Shown: piece by piece, positions 16,755 to 25,472 of the stretch | Layout of the letters: each line of letters opens with the position of its first letter | How positions within the stretch are numbered: the stretch's first letter is position 1 | Origin: Candidatus Terraquivivens tengchongensis | GTDB lineage: Archaea > Thermoproteota > Nitrososphaeria_A > Caldarchaeales > Wolframiiraptoraceae | Length of the DNA stretch: 64,000 nt | Assembly: GCA_023268355.1 (NCBI GenBank) | Contig: JALNJK010000001.1 | Span: forward strand, 124,001-188,000 | Reading direction: 5' to 3' | The notes under the pieces: generated by a model | Seen by the model: the letters and a program-made list of their open reading frames with translations, nothing else | What the model was told of the DNA's origin: nothing | Databases searched by the model: none | Translations under genes and position numbers: made by a program

Positions 16755-18131
16755 ATGAACCTAAAGGTTGCCCAAACGCTTAGGAAAATAGTTGGCGAGG
16801 ACAACGTTCTTGAGTTATTAGAAGACATACTTCCTTATACGCTAGATGCCTCAATAATTTACAGAGGTGTGCCGACATGCGTTGTCAGACCACACTCGAC
16901 AGAGGAGATTTCAGAAATAGTAAAGTTTGCTAACGAACAGAGGATACCCGTAATACCCAGGGGTGCAGGAACGAACTTCGTAGGCGCAGTTGTCCCCTCG
17001 AATGGCGGTATAGTCATAGACCTCACCGGTATGAACAGGATAATTGAAATCAACCCGGCAAACCTGACGTGCACCGTCGAGGCAGGTGTGGTGCATGCTA
17101 AACTGGAGAGTGAGCTTGCAAAATATGGCCTTTACTGGCCACCCGACCCAGGTAGTAGCGATGCTTGCACTATGGGCGGCGTCATAGCGATGAACGCCGG
17201 CGGCATGAGGGCGCTAAAGTATGGTACAACTCGGGACTGGGTGCTTAGCCTTAAGGTTGTATTGCCCAACGGTGAGGTTATAAAGACTGGAAGCAAGACG
17301 TTTAAAGGTAATGCTGGTTACGACCTCACAAGACTATTCGTTGGTTCTGAAGGAACACTCGGGATAATAACTGAGGCCACGCTTAAGCTCAGACCTATCC
17401 CTGAGGCTGAAAACAGAATATCCGCTTACTTTGACAGCATAGAAAAAGCAGGAGCGGCTGTATCAAAAATATACATGGCGGGTATAGTCCCGGCTGCTAT
17501 GGAGCTAATGGATAGGGGCATAATAACCGCGGTTAGTAAGTGGCTTGGTAAAAAATTCCCTGACATGGATGCGTACTTAATCGTAAGCGTTGACGGCTTG
17601 CGAAGCGAAGTTGAAACGCTGTCAAATAAGGTAGAGCAAGTTCTGAAAGAATCTGGTGCCTCGCAGGTGTTAAGGGCAACTACAAAAGAAGAATTCGATG
17701 AAATATGGTTGATCAGGAGCGAAGGTGCTACAGCATTGCCGAACATAACTGGTAAGATGAACGTCACACATGACGTATGCGTACCTATAAACAAGCTACC
17801 GGAGGCGTTTAAGACAATCAGAGAGATCTGCAATAAGTATGGCATACCTGTGGCTATAGTATCACACGCAGGTGACGGGAATGTACATGCTATCTTCTCC
17901 GTGAATCTACAAGATCCAGAAGAAAGTGCAAGGGCAAAGAAGGCCCATGATGAGATGTGCAGATACATAATCAAAATCGGTGGAACGATATCGGGTGAAC
18001 ATGGTATAGGTATAGACAAGGCGGAGCTATTGGTGGAGGAAGTTGGACCCGTTGTGATGGAACTCATGAGAGCTATAAAGAGAGTGTTCGATCCAAACAA
18101 TATAATGAACCCAGGCAAGATGGGATTATAG
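16755..18131 (+). CDS. glcD: FAD-linked 2-hydroxyacid dehydrogenase (GlcD/D-lactate/D-2-hydroxyglutarate type)
   Basis: Oxidises a D-2-hydroxyacid to the 2-oxoacid, passing electrons to FAD and then to a partner. The 458-residue protein has an FAD-binding type 4 (PCMH) domain with IPRGAGTNFVGAVVPSNGG and DPGSSDACTMGGVIAMNAGG, and a C-terminal cap with HAGDGNVHAIF, ISGEHGIG and FDPNNIMNPGKM. Glycolate, D-lactate and D-2-hydroxyglutarate enzymes share this outline, so the substrate is open. ATG at 16755 is chosen over the TTG just before it. The iron-sulfur partner gene begins 2 bases after its stop. Confidence 0.88.
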   Translation: MNLKVAQTLRKIVGEDNVLELLEDILPYTLDASIIYRGVPTCVVRPHSTEEISEIVKFANEQRIPVIPRGAGTNFVGAVVPSNGGIVIDLTGMNRIIEINPANLTCTVEAGVVHAKLESELAKYGLYWPPDPGSSDACTMGGVIAMNAGGMRALKYGTTRDWVLSLKVVLPNGEVIKTGSKTFKGNAGYDLTRLFVGSEGTLGIITEATLKLRPIPEAENRISAYFDSIEKAGAAVSKIYMAGIVPAAMELMDRGIITAVSKWLGKKFPDMDAYLIVSVDGLRSEVETLSNKVEQVLKESGASQVLRATTKEEFDEIWLIRSEGATALPNITGKMNVTHDVCVPINKLPEAFKTIREICNKYGIPVAIVSHAGDGNVHAIFSVNLQDPEESARAKKAHDEMCRYIIKIGGTISGEHGIGIDKAELLVEEVGPVVMELMRAIKRVFDPNNIMNPGKMGL

Positions 18132-18133
18132 AC

Positions 18134-19414
18134 ATGAAAGACAAAAACTTTAACACTTTAATAAAAAAGTTGCAGTTTTGCGAACACTGTGGTTTCTGCC
18201 GTTCCGTCTGTCCTTTTTTGGAAGCCTCTAATATGGAAGAGTCTGTCGGTCCGAGGGGCAGGAAGACGCTCTTCTTATCGTTGTTTGAGAACAAGGTACA
18301 ACCAACGCCCAGACTAGCCCAAAAATTCTACATGTGTGGTGTCTGCAGAGCATGCGCGGTAAAATGCCCACAAGGTATCGACATCTCAGAGGTATCAGTT
18401 CATGCCAGGCACAAGATCATAAAAGCAAGCGCGCTTAATCCATTCATGAAGAAAGTTGCAGACAGTTTGGTTAAAGAGGTTAAGAATGGCGATATATTTG
18501 GCGCGGCTGCTACAAAAGCAAAGTGGGCGGAAAACATTAACATGTCCAACAATTCAGATACTGTTTTCTTCGCTAGCTGTATGGATACGTCAATGGCTTA
18601 TGGCGAACTTCTGGTAGATGTTCTCGAGAAATTTGGGTGGGCCGAAAATACTCTGATGTCCTTAAGCGGACTTGCCCAAAAACCTGGTATTAACATGTTA
18701 TTTGATAAGTTTCTTGCAAGAAAGAGCGATTTCTATAGAAAAAGCCTGGTTAATACAGTAAAGCTGTTAAATAAACTAAACGTAAGGTTCTCATACTTAG
18801 GAAGCGAGGAGCCATGTTGCGGTGCAGCCCTCCACACTTACGGCTTACTTGACGAATTCGCGGAACATGCAAAAAACGTCTACAAAATATTCAAAGAAAA
18901 AGGTGTTAGAAGATTAATAGTTCATAATCCGATATGTGGTGGTGTTTTCAAAGCCGAATATCCATCCTATGTTGATGGTTGGGACATCGAAGTCAAACAC
19001 GTGATAGAGGTTGTTGCCGAGGCTATAGAAAACAATGGTATAAACCTTCGGCTTCCTGAACCTGCTAAGGTCGTCTTTCATGACCCGTGCTATCTTGCAA
19101 GGTTCATGGATGTGGTAAATGAACCAAGGGTTGTGCTAAAGGCAATAGAAAACCTAGAGCTTATAGAGCCCCCAAACAGTAAACGCGAGACAAAGTGTTG
19201 TGGAGGAGGTGGTGTTGAGTTGATTTATAGAGATGTTGCAACCAGAGCGGCGGTAAACCGTGTGTCTGAACTTAACGCAGGAAATCCAGATATAATATCC
19301 TCGTGCTGTCCCGTTTGTGCCCTTATGATAAAGAAAGGTATAAAGAACCTTAAACTTAACGTCAAGTACATAGATATCGTAGACCTTGTAACAGATTCGT
19401 TAAGCATGACTTAG
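18134..19414 (+). CDS. glcF: Iron-sulfur subunit of 2-hydroxyacid dehydrogenase (GlcF/HdrD-like)
   Basis: A 426-residue electron-transfer partner of the preceding flavoprotein. Two 4Fe-4S motifs lie near the N-terminus (CEHCGFCRSVCP and CGVCRACAVKCP). Two CCG domains follow: one ends in EEPCCGAALHTYG, and the other has HDPCYLARF and ETKCCGGGGVEL, as in GlcF and heterodisulfide reductase HdrD. There are no transmembrane helices, so electrons probably go to a soluble carrier, a quinone or a disulfide at the membrane surface. It overlaps nothing and is closely coupled to glcD. Confidence 0.88.
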   Translation: MKDKNFNTLIKKLQFCEHCGFCRSVCPFLEASNMEESVGPRGRKTLFLSLFENKVQPTPRLAQKFYMCGVCRACAVKCPQGIDISEVSVHARHKIIKASALNPFMKKVADSLVKEVKNGDIFGAAATKAKWAENINMSNNSDTVFFASCMDTSMAYGELLVDVLEKFGWAENTLMSLSGLAQKPGINMLFDKFLARKSDFYRKSLVNTVKLLNKLNVRFSYLGSEEPCCGAALHTYGLLDEFAEHAKNVYKIFKEKGVRRLIVHNPICGGVFKAEYPSYVDGWDIEVKHVIEVVAEAIENNGINLRLPEPAKVVFHDPCYLARFMDVVNEPRVVLKAIENLELIEPPNSKRETKCCGGGGVELIYRDVATRAAVNRVSELNAGNPDIISSCCPVCALMIKKGIKNLKLNVKYIDIVDLVTDSLSMT

Positions 19415-19422
19415 TAATTTGT

Positions 19423-20481
19423 TTAAAAAAGCTTAAATTTTTTACCCAACCCTCTCTCTTTTGCCATTTTGTAAACTACGTTGGCAACCACTATGTCTTC
19501 GCATCCAAGCCCCGTCAATACGCACAGTATCTTCTCATCATCCGAGACTCTGCCTTTCTTTCTTTTAGTCAATATCTCGCCCAATTCTGCATATATGTCC
19601 CCATTCGATATGAGCCCTTTCGCAAACCAATCAGCCAACGCACCTTCTGATTTTGTCTGTTCTCGAGTGTCAACTACTATTTTATCAAACCATTTCATGA
19701 GCTTTTCTCCTAATTCATTATATGTACCGAGCGAGCATATTAAATTAGCCGTATCAAGGGGGAGCTCTCCATCTAAAACGGGTACGCGAGATGACGTTAC
19801 CGTAACGATTAAGTCCGTCCCCTCAACTGCTTCCTTAACGCTTTTACATGGAGTTATTTTCACATGAGGCATCTGGTTGGCATTTTTGAGGAATGACTCC
19901 ATAGCATCCCCATCTATGTCAAATACTTTGACTTCGTCTAGCTTTATGACCTCATTTATGGCCATTAGTTGGAATTTAGCCTCATACCCCGTCCCGATTA
20001 TTGAAAGACTCTTAGAACCCTTTCTAGCTAGCTCCCTTACAGCTAAACCAGTGGCGGCACCAGTTCTCATAGCGGTCAGCCAGTTTGCGGATATTATAGC
20101 TAACGGTACGAAGCTTTCTGGATCGTTTAAAATGATAATTCCAATAACATTTGGTAGACCTCTTTTGTTTCTGTTTTCCCAATTAGCGCCTATCCATTTT
20201 ACGCCACACATGTCAATGTATTTAACATAAGCTGGCATGGCGTCTGCATCGCATTGGTGTCCACTAATCAGCCGCATATCCAAGAAGACCTTAGGTGGAG
20301 AAAGTACTTGTCCGTTGACGCGGGCTTTTAATACTTCTTCAACAAGACTCATACATTGTGACATTGTCAAGCCGATCGAGATGACGTCTTCCTCGGAAAG
20401 TAGCAGTACCTCAACTTCATTGAGCAATGAACCCCACCATTCTAGTCTGGCCTCAACTAGAGTTGCTAAAATATTAACCAT
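19423..20481 (-). CDS. Ornithine cyclodeaminase / mu-crystallin / alanine dehydrogenase family protein
   Basis: An NAD(P)-dependent enzyme of the OCD/mu-crystallin family, 352 residues. Family features include LSPPKVFLDMR, an AAMRTGAATGLAVREL segment and the nucleotide-binding IIGTGYEAKFQLMAI, then VTVTSSRVPVLDGE. Members act on amino acids or imino acids (ornithine, alanine, ketimines), so the reaction cannot be fixed. It is the last gene of a minus-strand series (HOT homologue, zinc ADH, MtaA-like, this gene). The gap to the MtaA-like gene is 21 bases. Confidence 0.8.
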   Translation of the reverse strand: MVNILATLVEARLEWWGSLLNEVEVLLLSEEDVISIGLTMSQCMSLVEEVLKARVNGQVLSPPKVFLDMRLISGHQCDADAMPAYVKYIDMCGVKWIGANWENRNKRGLPNVIGIIILNDPESFVPLAIISANWLTAMRTGAATGLAVRELARKGSKSLSIIGTGYEAKFQLMAINEVIKLDEVKVFDIDGDAMESFLKNANQMPHVKITPCKSVKEAVEGTDLIVTVTSSRVPVLDGELPLDTANLICSLGTYNELGEKLMKWFDKIVVDTREQTKSEGALADWFAKGLISNGDIYAELGEILTKRKKGRVSDDEKILCVLTGLGCEDIVVANVVYKMAKERGLGKKFKLF

Positions 20482-20502
20482 TAGTTAATTTTTACGAGGT
20501 AT

Positions 20503-21525
20503 CTATCTTATTTTTCCATACTTCTCAACCAACTTCGTAAGATCGCTTAACTTTTCAATAGGGGTTGCTATCCATAAGTCGCAACCTGGTGAAACAAAAT
20601 CCACACCTTCGTTAATAACCTCAAGCACCCTCTCCTCCATCCTTTGATTATCTGCTAAGTATATATCCCAAAATGGTGACAGATTGCCAGCGACTGGGAT
20701 TTTTTTGTTTGCCTCACTCAATGCTTTCGTCACAGACTTTACTGGAGTCTTATAGTCAAACACAATGGCTGAGGGGTTGCAGCTGATTATCTTGTCCAAA
20801 ACTTGAATTATGTTTCCGCATATGTTTATAACAGTCGGCAATCTAGTCTCTTCGATTAACGCCTTATGGTATGACAAGACGAGCGAATCAAAAAAGCCCG
20901 GATTTAGGACATCTGGTGAGCCTTTTGGGTCATGAAGCGTTATTATATCAGCACCCCATTCTTCATAAAGATTAACCAATTCACGGTGAAGTCTAAAGGT
21001 TTCTTCTAGCATGCCTTTGACAGCGCCAGGAAATCTTCTCATCATTAGGTTTGTAGCTGAAGGGCCCAGAAGATATGTTGCAACCGTTGTCATGGGTGGG
21101 CTTACAATCACGTTAATAGGCACTTTACCTCCATACTCTTCCTTAAGCTTCTTAATGGCCTTTTGGATAATCGGCATCCTTCCTTTGTCTACCAAAGAAT
21201 GTGGCACTACTATTTCGAAATACTGTTCTTCCGGCAAGAAGCTTACAGGTGTAGGTGAACCATCAACACGGTAGTTGAATTCTATACCCAACAGCTCCGC
21301 CTCAATTGATTGATCGAATGGAAGACTTATATTATCAAGACCGCAGTGTTTATGAGCTGCAGACGCTATACTAGCCATCTTCTCCGGATCTCTATAAATA
21401 TCAACCCAATTTGTGTTATATACAGCCAAAAATTCCTTTGTTATAACGCTGGCAAAGTTTACGCAAGGAATCCTGTCTGGTGAACCTCTCTTAAATGTCT
21501 CCATTACTCTATCATATGGTAGCAT
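20503..21525 (-). CDS. MtaA/CmuA-like protein of the uroporphyrinogen decarboxylase superfamily
   Basis: A 340-residue TIM-barrel protein like MtaA/MtbA, which move methyl groups from methylcobamide to coenzyme M. The start MLPYDRVMETFKRGSPDRIP is the common URO-D/MtaA opening. The methyltransferases bind zinc through a HxC pair and a distal Cys. Here the HxC position reads NICGN, so Asn replaces the His, while the distal Cys is kept in SPGCDLW. The substrate thiol or methyl donor may therefore differ. True haem UroD is unlikely given the CGN and GCD motifs. No corrinoid protein gene lies nearby. Confidence 0.72.
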   Translation of the reverse strand: MLPYDRVMETFKRGSPDRIPCVNFASVITKEFLAVYNTNWVDIYRDPEKMASIASAAHKHCGLDNISLPFDQSIEAELLGIEFNYRVDGSPTPVSFLPEEQYFEIVVPHSLVDKGRMPIIQKAIKKLKEEYGGKVPINVIVSPPMTTVATYLLGPSATNLMMRRFPGAVKGMLEETFRLHRELVNLYEEWGADIITLHDPKGSPDVLNPGFFDSLVLSYHKALIEETRLPTVINICGNIIQVLDKIISCNPSAIVFDYKTPVKSVTKALSEANKKIPVAGNLSPFWDIYLADNQRMEERVLEVINEGVDFVSPGCDLWIATPIEKLSDLTKLVEKYGKIR

Positions 21526-21579
21526 GCTATAAACTCCCTTAGAAAATATAGAAAAATAAAAAAAGATAAAAAGATTGTT

Positions 21580-22770
21580 TTACTCCTTCCACGGATCTAT
21601 TACGTGCTTTATGCCAACGCCTGCAAGCAAAGACTTAATGCCATCGGTTATGTCTTCAGCCAAGAGTCTGCGCCTATGAGTGATTATTTCATAGTATGGC
21701 TTTTTATCGAAAAGTCCTTTGTTGACTTGCTTGATGGCCTTATCACAAGTTGATAACGGATATGCCCAGCTTCCTACGAAGAAAAGTTCTCTGGCACAGA
21801 TCTCGTGGGGGTCTATAGTGAACTTGCCGGCCGTGAATGCCGTGAACGCACCAACTTCGTCAAGTACACCCATGGGTCTTAGAATTTCGATAGCCTCTGG
21901 AATTACTACGTCAGCATTCTTCCCAGTGCAGTCTATTACAGCATCTACACCCCATCTGTCACCGAGTCTGGGTCTATCCATGCTTGTCGCAATCTCCTTG
22001 ACGAACTTTATCCTCTCCTCTTTCGTAGTTTCTTTGACGTTAAGGACATAATCAGCACCTAACTTCTTAGCCATTTCCAGCCTGTGCTTATTGGGGTCAA
22101 CTACAATCGCGATAGAGTTTGGAGCCGAGGTCTTAAGGGCAGTAAGTGCTGCGTTTCCAATGGCGCCTGCACCATATATCACAAATAGGTCGGCATCGGG
22201 GTTAGCCTCTTTCTCGGAGATGGACAACAACGTCAGCACTTTATCAACGGCCCTCAGGCCTACGATATAAGGTTCTACGACGACACCTTTTTCTGGTGTT
22301 ATGTGCTTTGCAAGTTTCCAAATATGGGTACCGGGCTCGATGATGACATAACGACTCCATGCACCGTGGAACGGAACTTCGTCAAATCCATAGAAGAATG
22401 CACCGAGACACCACTGCTGCCACCCGTACATCGTCTCCCAGTCACACACGTAACAGTAGTGGTCCACGCCCCACCAGATTCTGTCGCCCTCTTGCGGCAC
22501 CTCAGTGTGGTAAAACATTTTCTTGTCGGCTTCTTTGCCCTTCTTCTCTACCACGCCTACATACTCGTGTCCAAGGTATAGTGGATAACCTACCTTACCG
22601 GATATCCTATGCGGTCCGAAGCCTTTCTCGAAAACGTGGGCGTCCGTTCCGCAGATGCCAGTTAGCTCAACCCTGACAAGTATCTGGTCGTCCTTGAGTG
22701 TTGGCATAGAATGTTCAAGAATTTCAACCTTACCTGGCCATGTTCCAGCCATCTTAACTTTTTCTGGCAT
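21580..22770 (-). CDS. Zinc-dependent medium-chain alcohol dehydrogenase
   Basis: A 396-residue MDR enzyme. Catalytic zinc ligands are expected at Cys in GICGTDAH and His-Glu in GHEYVG. The structural zinc loop is unusual: CYVCDWE, then a Cys 12 residues after the second Cys of that pair, so only three Cys with an acidic residue at the fourth place. The cofactor loop is GAGAIGNAAL, and the Asp in VVDPNKHR favours NAD+. There are extra residues between GHEYVG and the zinc loop. The substrate is unknown. It sits between the MtaA-like and HOT-like genes on the same strand. Confidence 0.85.
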   Translation of the reverse strand: MPEKVKMAGTWPGKVEILEHSMPTLKDDQILVRVELTGICGTDAHVFEKGFGPHRISGKVGYPLYLGHEYVGVVEKKGKEADKKMFYHTEVPQEGDRIWWGVDHYCYVCDWETMYGWQQWCLGAFFYGFDEVPFHGAWSRYVIIEPGTHIWKLAKHITPEKGVVVEPYIVGLRAVDKVLTLLSISEKEANPDADLFVIYGAGAIGNAALTALKTSAPNSIAIVVDPNKHRLEMAKKLGADYVLNVKETTKEERIKFVKEIATSMDRPRLGDRWGVDAVIDCTGKNADVVIPEAIEILRPMGVLDEVGAFTAFTAGKFTIDPHEICARELFFVGSWAYPLSTCDKAIKQVNKGLFDKKPYYEIITHRRRLLAEDITDGIKSLLAGVGIKHVIDPWKE

Positions 22771-22828
22771 GAATACTCACACGATTTATTAAAAAACAGA
22801 TGCTTGTATTTAACTTTTTCAACTTCAC

Positions 22829-24085
22829 TTAGTATCGTAAACTTTCAACAACTATCTTCTTCAAAACATCTCTTTCAGGAGTAATAGGACTTAGCGATAG
22901 AAGCCGCTTATTCATGAGTGCGGCATCAACTAAAGTGTCTATGTCCCTTTCAGTTATACCTAATTCATGAAGCCCACTCGGGAGTCCTAAGGTTTTAATA
23001 AACTCCGACATGGCTTTATGAGCACAAGGATTTGCCCCTCCGCTCAAATAGTTTGCTATTATCGAGCACCTTTCTGGATAGAATGGTTCTAAAACCTTTA
23101 GCATGCCCGGTCCAAAAACTCCCGCTGCCACGCCATGTGGCAATTTCACGCCTTTGTCCATTACAATCGTAGAAAGAGAAAGTGCAAGAGCATGAGCCAA
23201 GTGTACGCCGGCGTTGCCAAAAGCGACGCCGGCTATAAACGCTGCAAGATGCATATTTGACCTAGCCTCTATGTCAAGACCGTTCGCATAAGCTTTCGGG
23301 AGATACTCTCCGATCAACAGAATTGCTTTTTCAGCGAGAAAGTCGGTTATAGGCATGGAACCTTGATACACAGGTCTAGTTGATGGGGACTGTGGTCTCT
23401 CTCTCGTGGTATATGGCTTCGCCAAGTATGCTTCTATTGCATGCATAAGCGCATCTATGCCCGTGCTGGCCGTTAGTTTTGGCGGCATGGACATGGTTAA
23501 GAGAGGATCTAGGATTGCTATCTTAGGTATCAAGCACTCATGCGTTATACCAAACTTTGACTTTTTTTCCACGAACGTTACTACAGCCGTTCCTGTAGTT
23601 TCGCTACCGGTCCCTGAAGTTGTGGGCACCGCTATCAAGAATTTTATGGGACCTGGAATCTGTAGCCCTTTACCGATCGGCGGTGCAAAGTAGTCAGTCA
23701 GTTCGGCAGGATGTGTAGTGTAAAGATCGATTAGCTTAGCAGTGTCTATAGAACTACCGCCGCCGATGGCCACGAAGCTGTCATATCCGCCTTTCTTGGC
23801 AAATTCTATCCCTTCCTGTATTGAAGTATCTGAAGGCTCGGGCTCAACATCATCCCAAACATCAGCCTCGATACCGTTTTGCTTAAACGATGAAACGGCG
23901 CGCTCAATATAATCTGTCTTTTTGCTTATGTAGTCGTCCGTTACGATTAGAGTCTTCTTTAGTTTTAGCTTGGAAAGGTCATAGCCCAGCTCATAAAGCG
24001 CACCAATACCGAACTTCACGTAGGGCATACGGAGCTCGAAAACAAGCTCCGTTATGTTAAACCCATTCATCACAACTTTTCTCAT
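22829..24085 (-). CDS. Hydroxyacid-oxoacid transhydrogenase (HOT) homologue, iron-type ADH family
   Basis: A 418-residue iron-containing alcohol dehydrogenase family protein. Mitochondrial HOT (ADHFE1) couples 4-hydroxybutyrate oxidation to 2-oxoglutarate reduction, giving succinate semialdehyde and D-2-hydroxyglutarate. Characteristic segments seen here are TTSGTGSETTGTAV, STRPVYQGSMPITD, EARSNMHLAAFIAGVAFGNA and GVHLAHALALS, which follow the ADHFE1 pattern more closely than ordinary Fe-ADHs. Metal ligands Asp-His-His-His are visible (IDALMHAIEAY, GVHLAH, LPHGVAAG). It starts with ATG and heads a four-gene minus-strand series. The assignment to HOT rests on remembered sequence and is not proof of activity. 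Confidence 0.75.
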   Translation of the reverse strand: MRKVVMNGFNITELVFELRMPYVKFGIGALYELGYDLSKLKLKKTLIVTDDYISKKTDYIERAVSSFKQNGIEADVWDDVEPEPSDTSIQEGIEFAKKGGYDSFVAIGGGSSIDTAKLIDLYTTHPAELTDYFAPPIGKGLQIPGPIKFLIAVPTTSGTGSETTGTAVVTFVEKKSKFGITHECLIPKIAILDPLLTMSMPPKLTASTGIDALMHAIEAYLAKPYTTRERPQSPSTRPVYQGSMPITDFLAEKAILLIGEYLPKAYANGLDIEARSNMHLAAFIAGVAFGNAGVHLAHALALSLSTIVMDKGVKLPHGVAAGVFGPGMLKVLEPFYPERCSIIANYLSGGANPCAHKAMSEFIKTLGLPSGLHELGITERDIDTLVDAALMNKRLLSLSPITPERDVLKKIVVESLRY

Positions 24086-24140
24086 ACAAATGTCCTTTTA
24101 AGTTTTTATCGTACGTATGGGTTAGGCATAAAGTGAGCAA

Positions 24141-25436
24141 ATGGCGCTAAAGGTCTACGCAGAGGTCTATGGTTGTGCTGCTAACCAAGCTGACGGTGAA
24201 ATAATTCTCGGCCTGCTAGAGGGAGCAGGCTTTAGAATAGTCAGCAATCCTGATGAAGCCGACTTAAACGTTCTCGTTACCTGTGCGATTAAAAAACCAA
24301 CTTCCGACAGAATGCTCGAAAGAGCAAAGAAATTCCACGAAAGCGGAAAACCGCTCTTGATAGCAGGATGCATGGTTACAGCAGAATGGAAAGCGATAAG
24401 AAAGATAGCCCCTTCTGCTGTTTTTATTGGTCCGCGTGATATTTACAAGGTGGTTGAGGTTATCAGTAGCCGCATGAATTTGGAATGCTGTCGCACAGCT
24501 CTGAACATCAATAGCAAGTTGGGTTTGCGTAGATATAGAAGAAACAGAGTCGTAGGAATAGTGCCTGTGTCTGAAGGCTGTAGATGGGCAAGATGTACTT
24601 TCTGCATCGTCCCAATAGCAAGAGGGCCATTCTTCAGCTATCCAATGAGCGAAGTGGTGGATGAAGCCCGAAAGATGCTTGAGGATGGTTGCCGAGAAAT
24701 ATGGCTGACGAGTCAGGACATGGGTAGCTATGGTCTCGACTTTGGGAAGAACATGCTGCCTGACCTGATAAACGAAGTGGCGAGGCTACAGGGTACGTTC
24801 TTCATTAGGGTAGGCATGATGAATCCAATATACTTAAGCCCCATATTAGACGATTTAATCGCATCCTACCTAAATCCAAAAGTCTTCAAGTTCCTTCACC
24901 TGCCGTTGCAATCCGGCTCCGATAAGGTTCTAAGAGACATGGGCAGAGGATATACGCCCCAGCTTTTCAAGAAAATAGTAGAGAAGTTTAAAACATTGAT
25001 TCCTGAGCTTACATTGGCAACGGATATAATCGTCGGGTACCCAACAGAGAGCGAAGAGGATTTCGAGATGAGTATAAAGGTGCTCAATGAGATAAAGCCC
25101 GATATAGTCAACATATCTAAATTCTATCCTAGACCCGGAACACCTGCAAATAAACTTCCACGACTCCCTTCAAGACTCGTTGATGAGAGAAGCAAGGTTA
25201 TGACAGAAATCTGCAAGGAGTTATCAACAAAATCTAATGAAAGATGGATTGGCTGGTACGGTTTAGCCTTAGTCGATGAGGTAGGGAAATATGGTGAGAT
25301 GGTATGTAGGAACGCGTCCTATAAGCCAATAGTGCTGGATACGAAACGAGATTTGCTTGGTAAGTTTGTTGAGGTTAGCGTTGTTGATGCCACTGCATAT
25401 TGTCTATTTGGAAAACTCGAGAGTACTCTAAGTTAG
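24141..25436 (+). CDS. Threonylcarbamoyladenosine tRNA methylthiotransferase (MtaB/CDKAL1 type)
   Basis: Radical SAM enzyme that converts t6A37 to ms2t6A37 in tRNA. The N-terminal MTTase domain has its three cluster Cys (YGCAANQADGE, VTCAIKKPTSDRM, AGCMV). The radical SAM Cys motif reads GCRWARCTFCIVPIARG, a CX4CX2C spacing instead of the usual CX3CX2C. A TRAM-like domain covers about residues 370-431. The 431-residue length fits the archaeal/eukaryotic e-MtaB group. It begins with ATG and is followed 36 bases later by thiI, so both belong to tRNA sulfur modification. Confidence 0.9.
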   Translation: MALKVYAEVYGCAANQADGEIILGLLEGAGFRIVSNPDEADLNVLVTCAIKKPTSDRMLERAKKFHESGKPLLIAGCMVTAEWKAIRKIAPSAVFIGPRDIYKVVEVISSRMNLECCRTALNINSKLGLRRYRRNRVVGIVPVSEGCRWARCTFCIVPIARGPFFSYPMSEVVDEARKMLEDGCREIWLTSQDMGSYGLDFGKNMLPDLINEVARLQGTFFIRVGMMNPIYLSPILDDLIASYLNPKVFKFLHLPLQSGSDKVLRDMGRGYTPQLFKKIVEKFKTLIPELTLATDIIVGYPTESEEDFEMSIKVLNEIKPDIVNISKFYPRPGTPANKLPRLPSRLVDERSKVMTEICKELSTKSNERWIGWYGLALVDEVGKYGEMVCRNASYKPIVLDTKRDLLGKFVEVSVVDATAYCLFGKLESTLS

Positions 25437-25472
25437 GCTTAATAGTCTCGACATAATGGTTGTTCTTAGAAC

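Noticed and set aside
20503-21525. Uroporphyrinogen decarboxylase of haem synthesis
   Set aside because: It has CGN and GCD motifs of the MtaA branch and no haem genes nearby.
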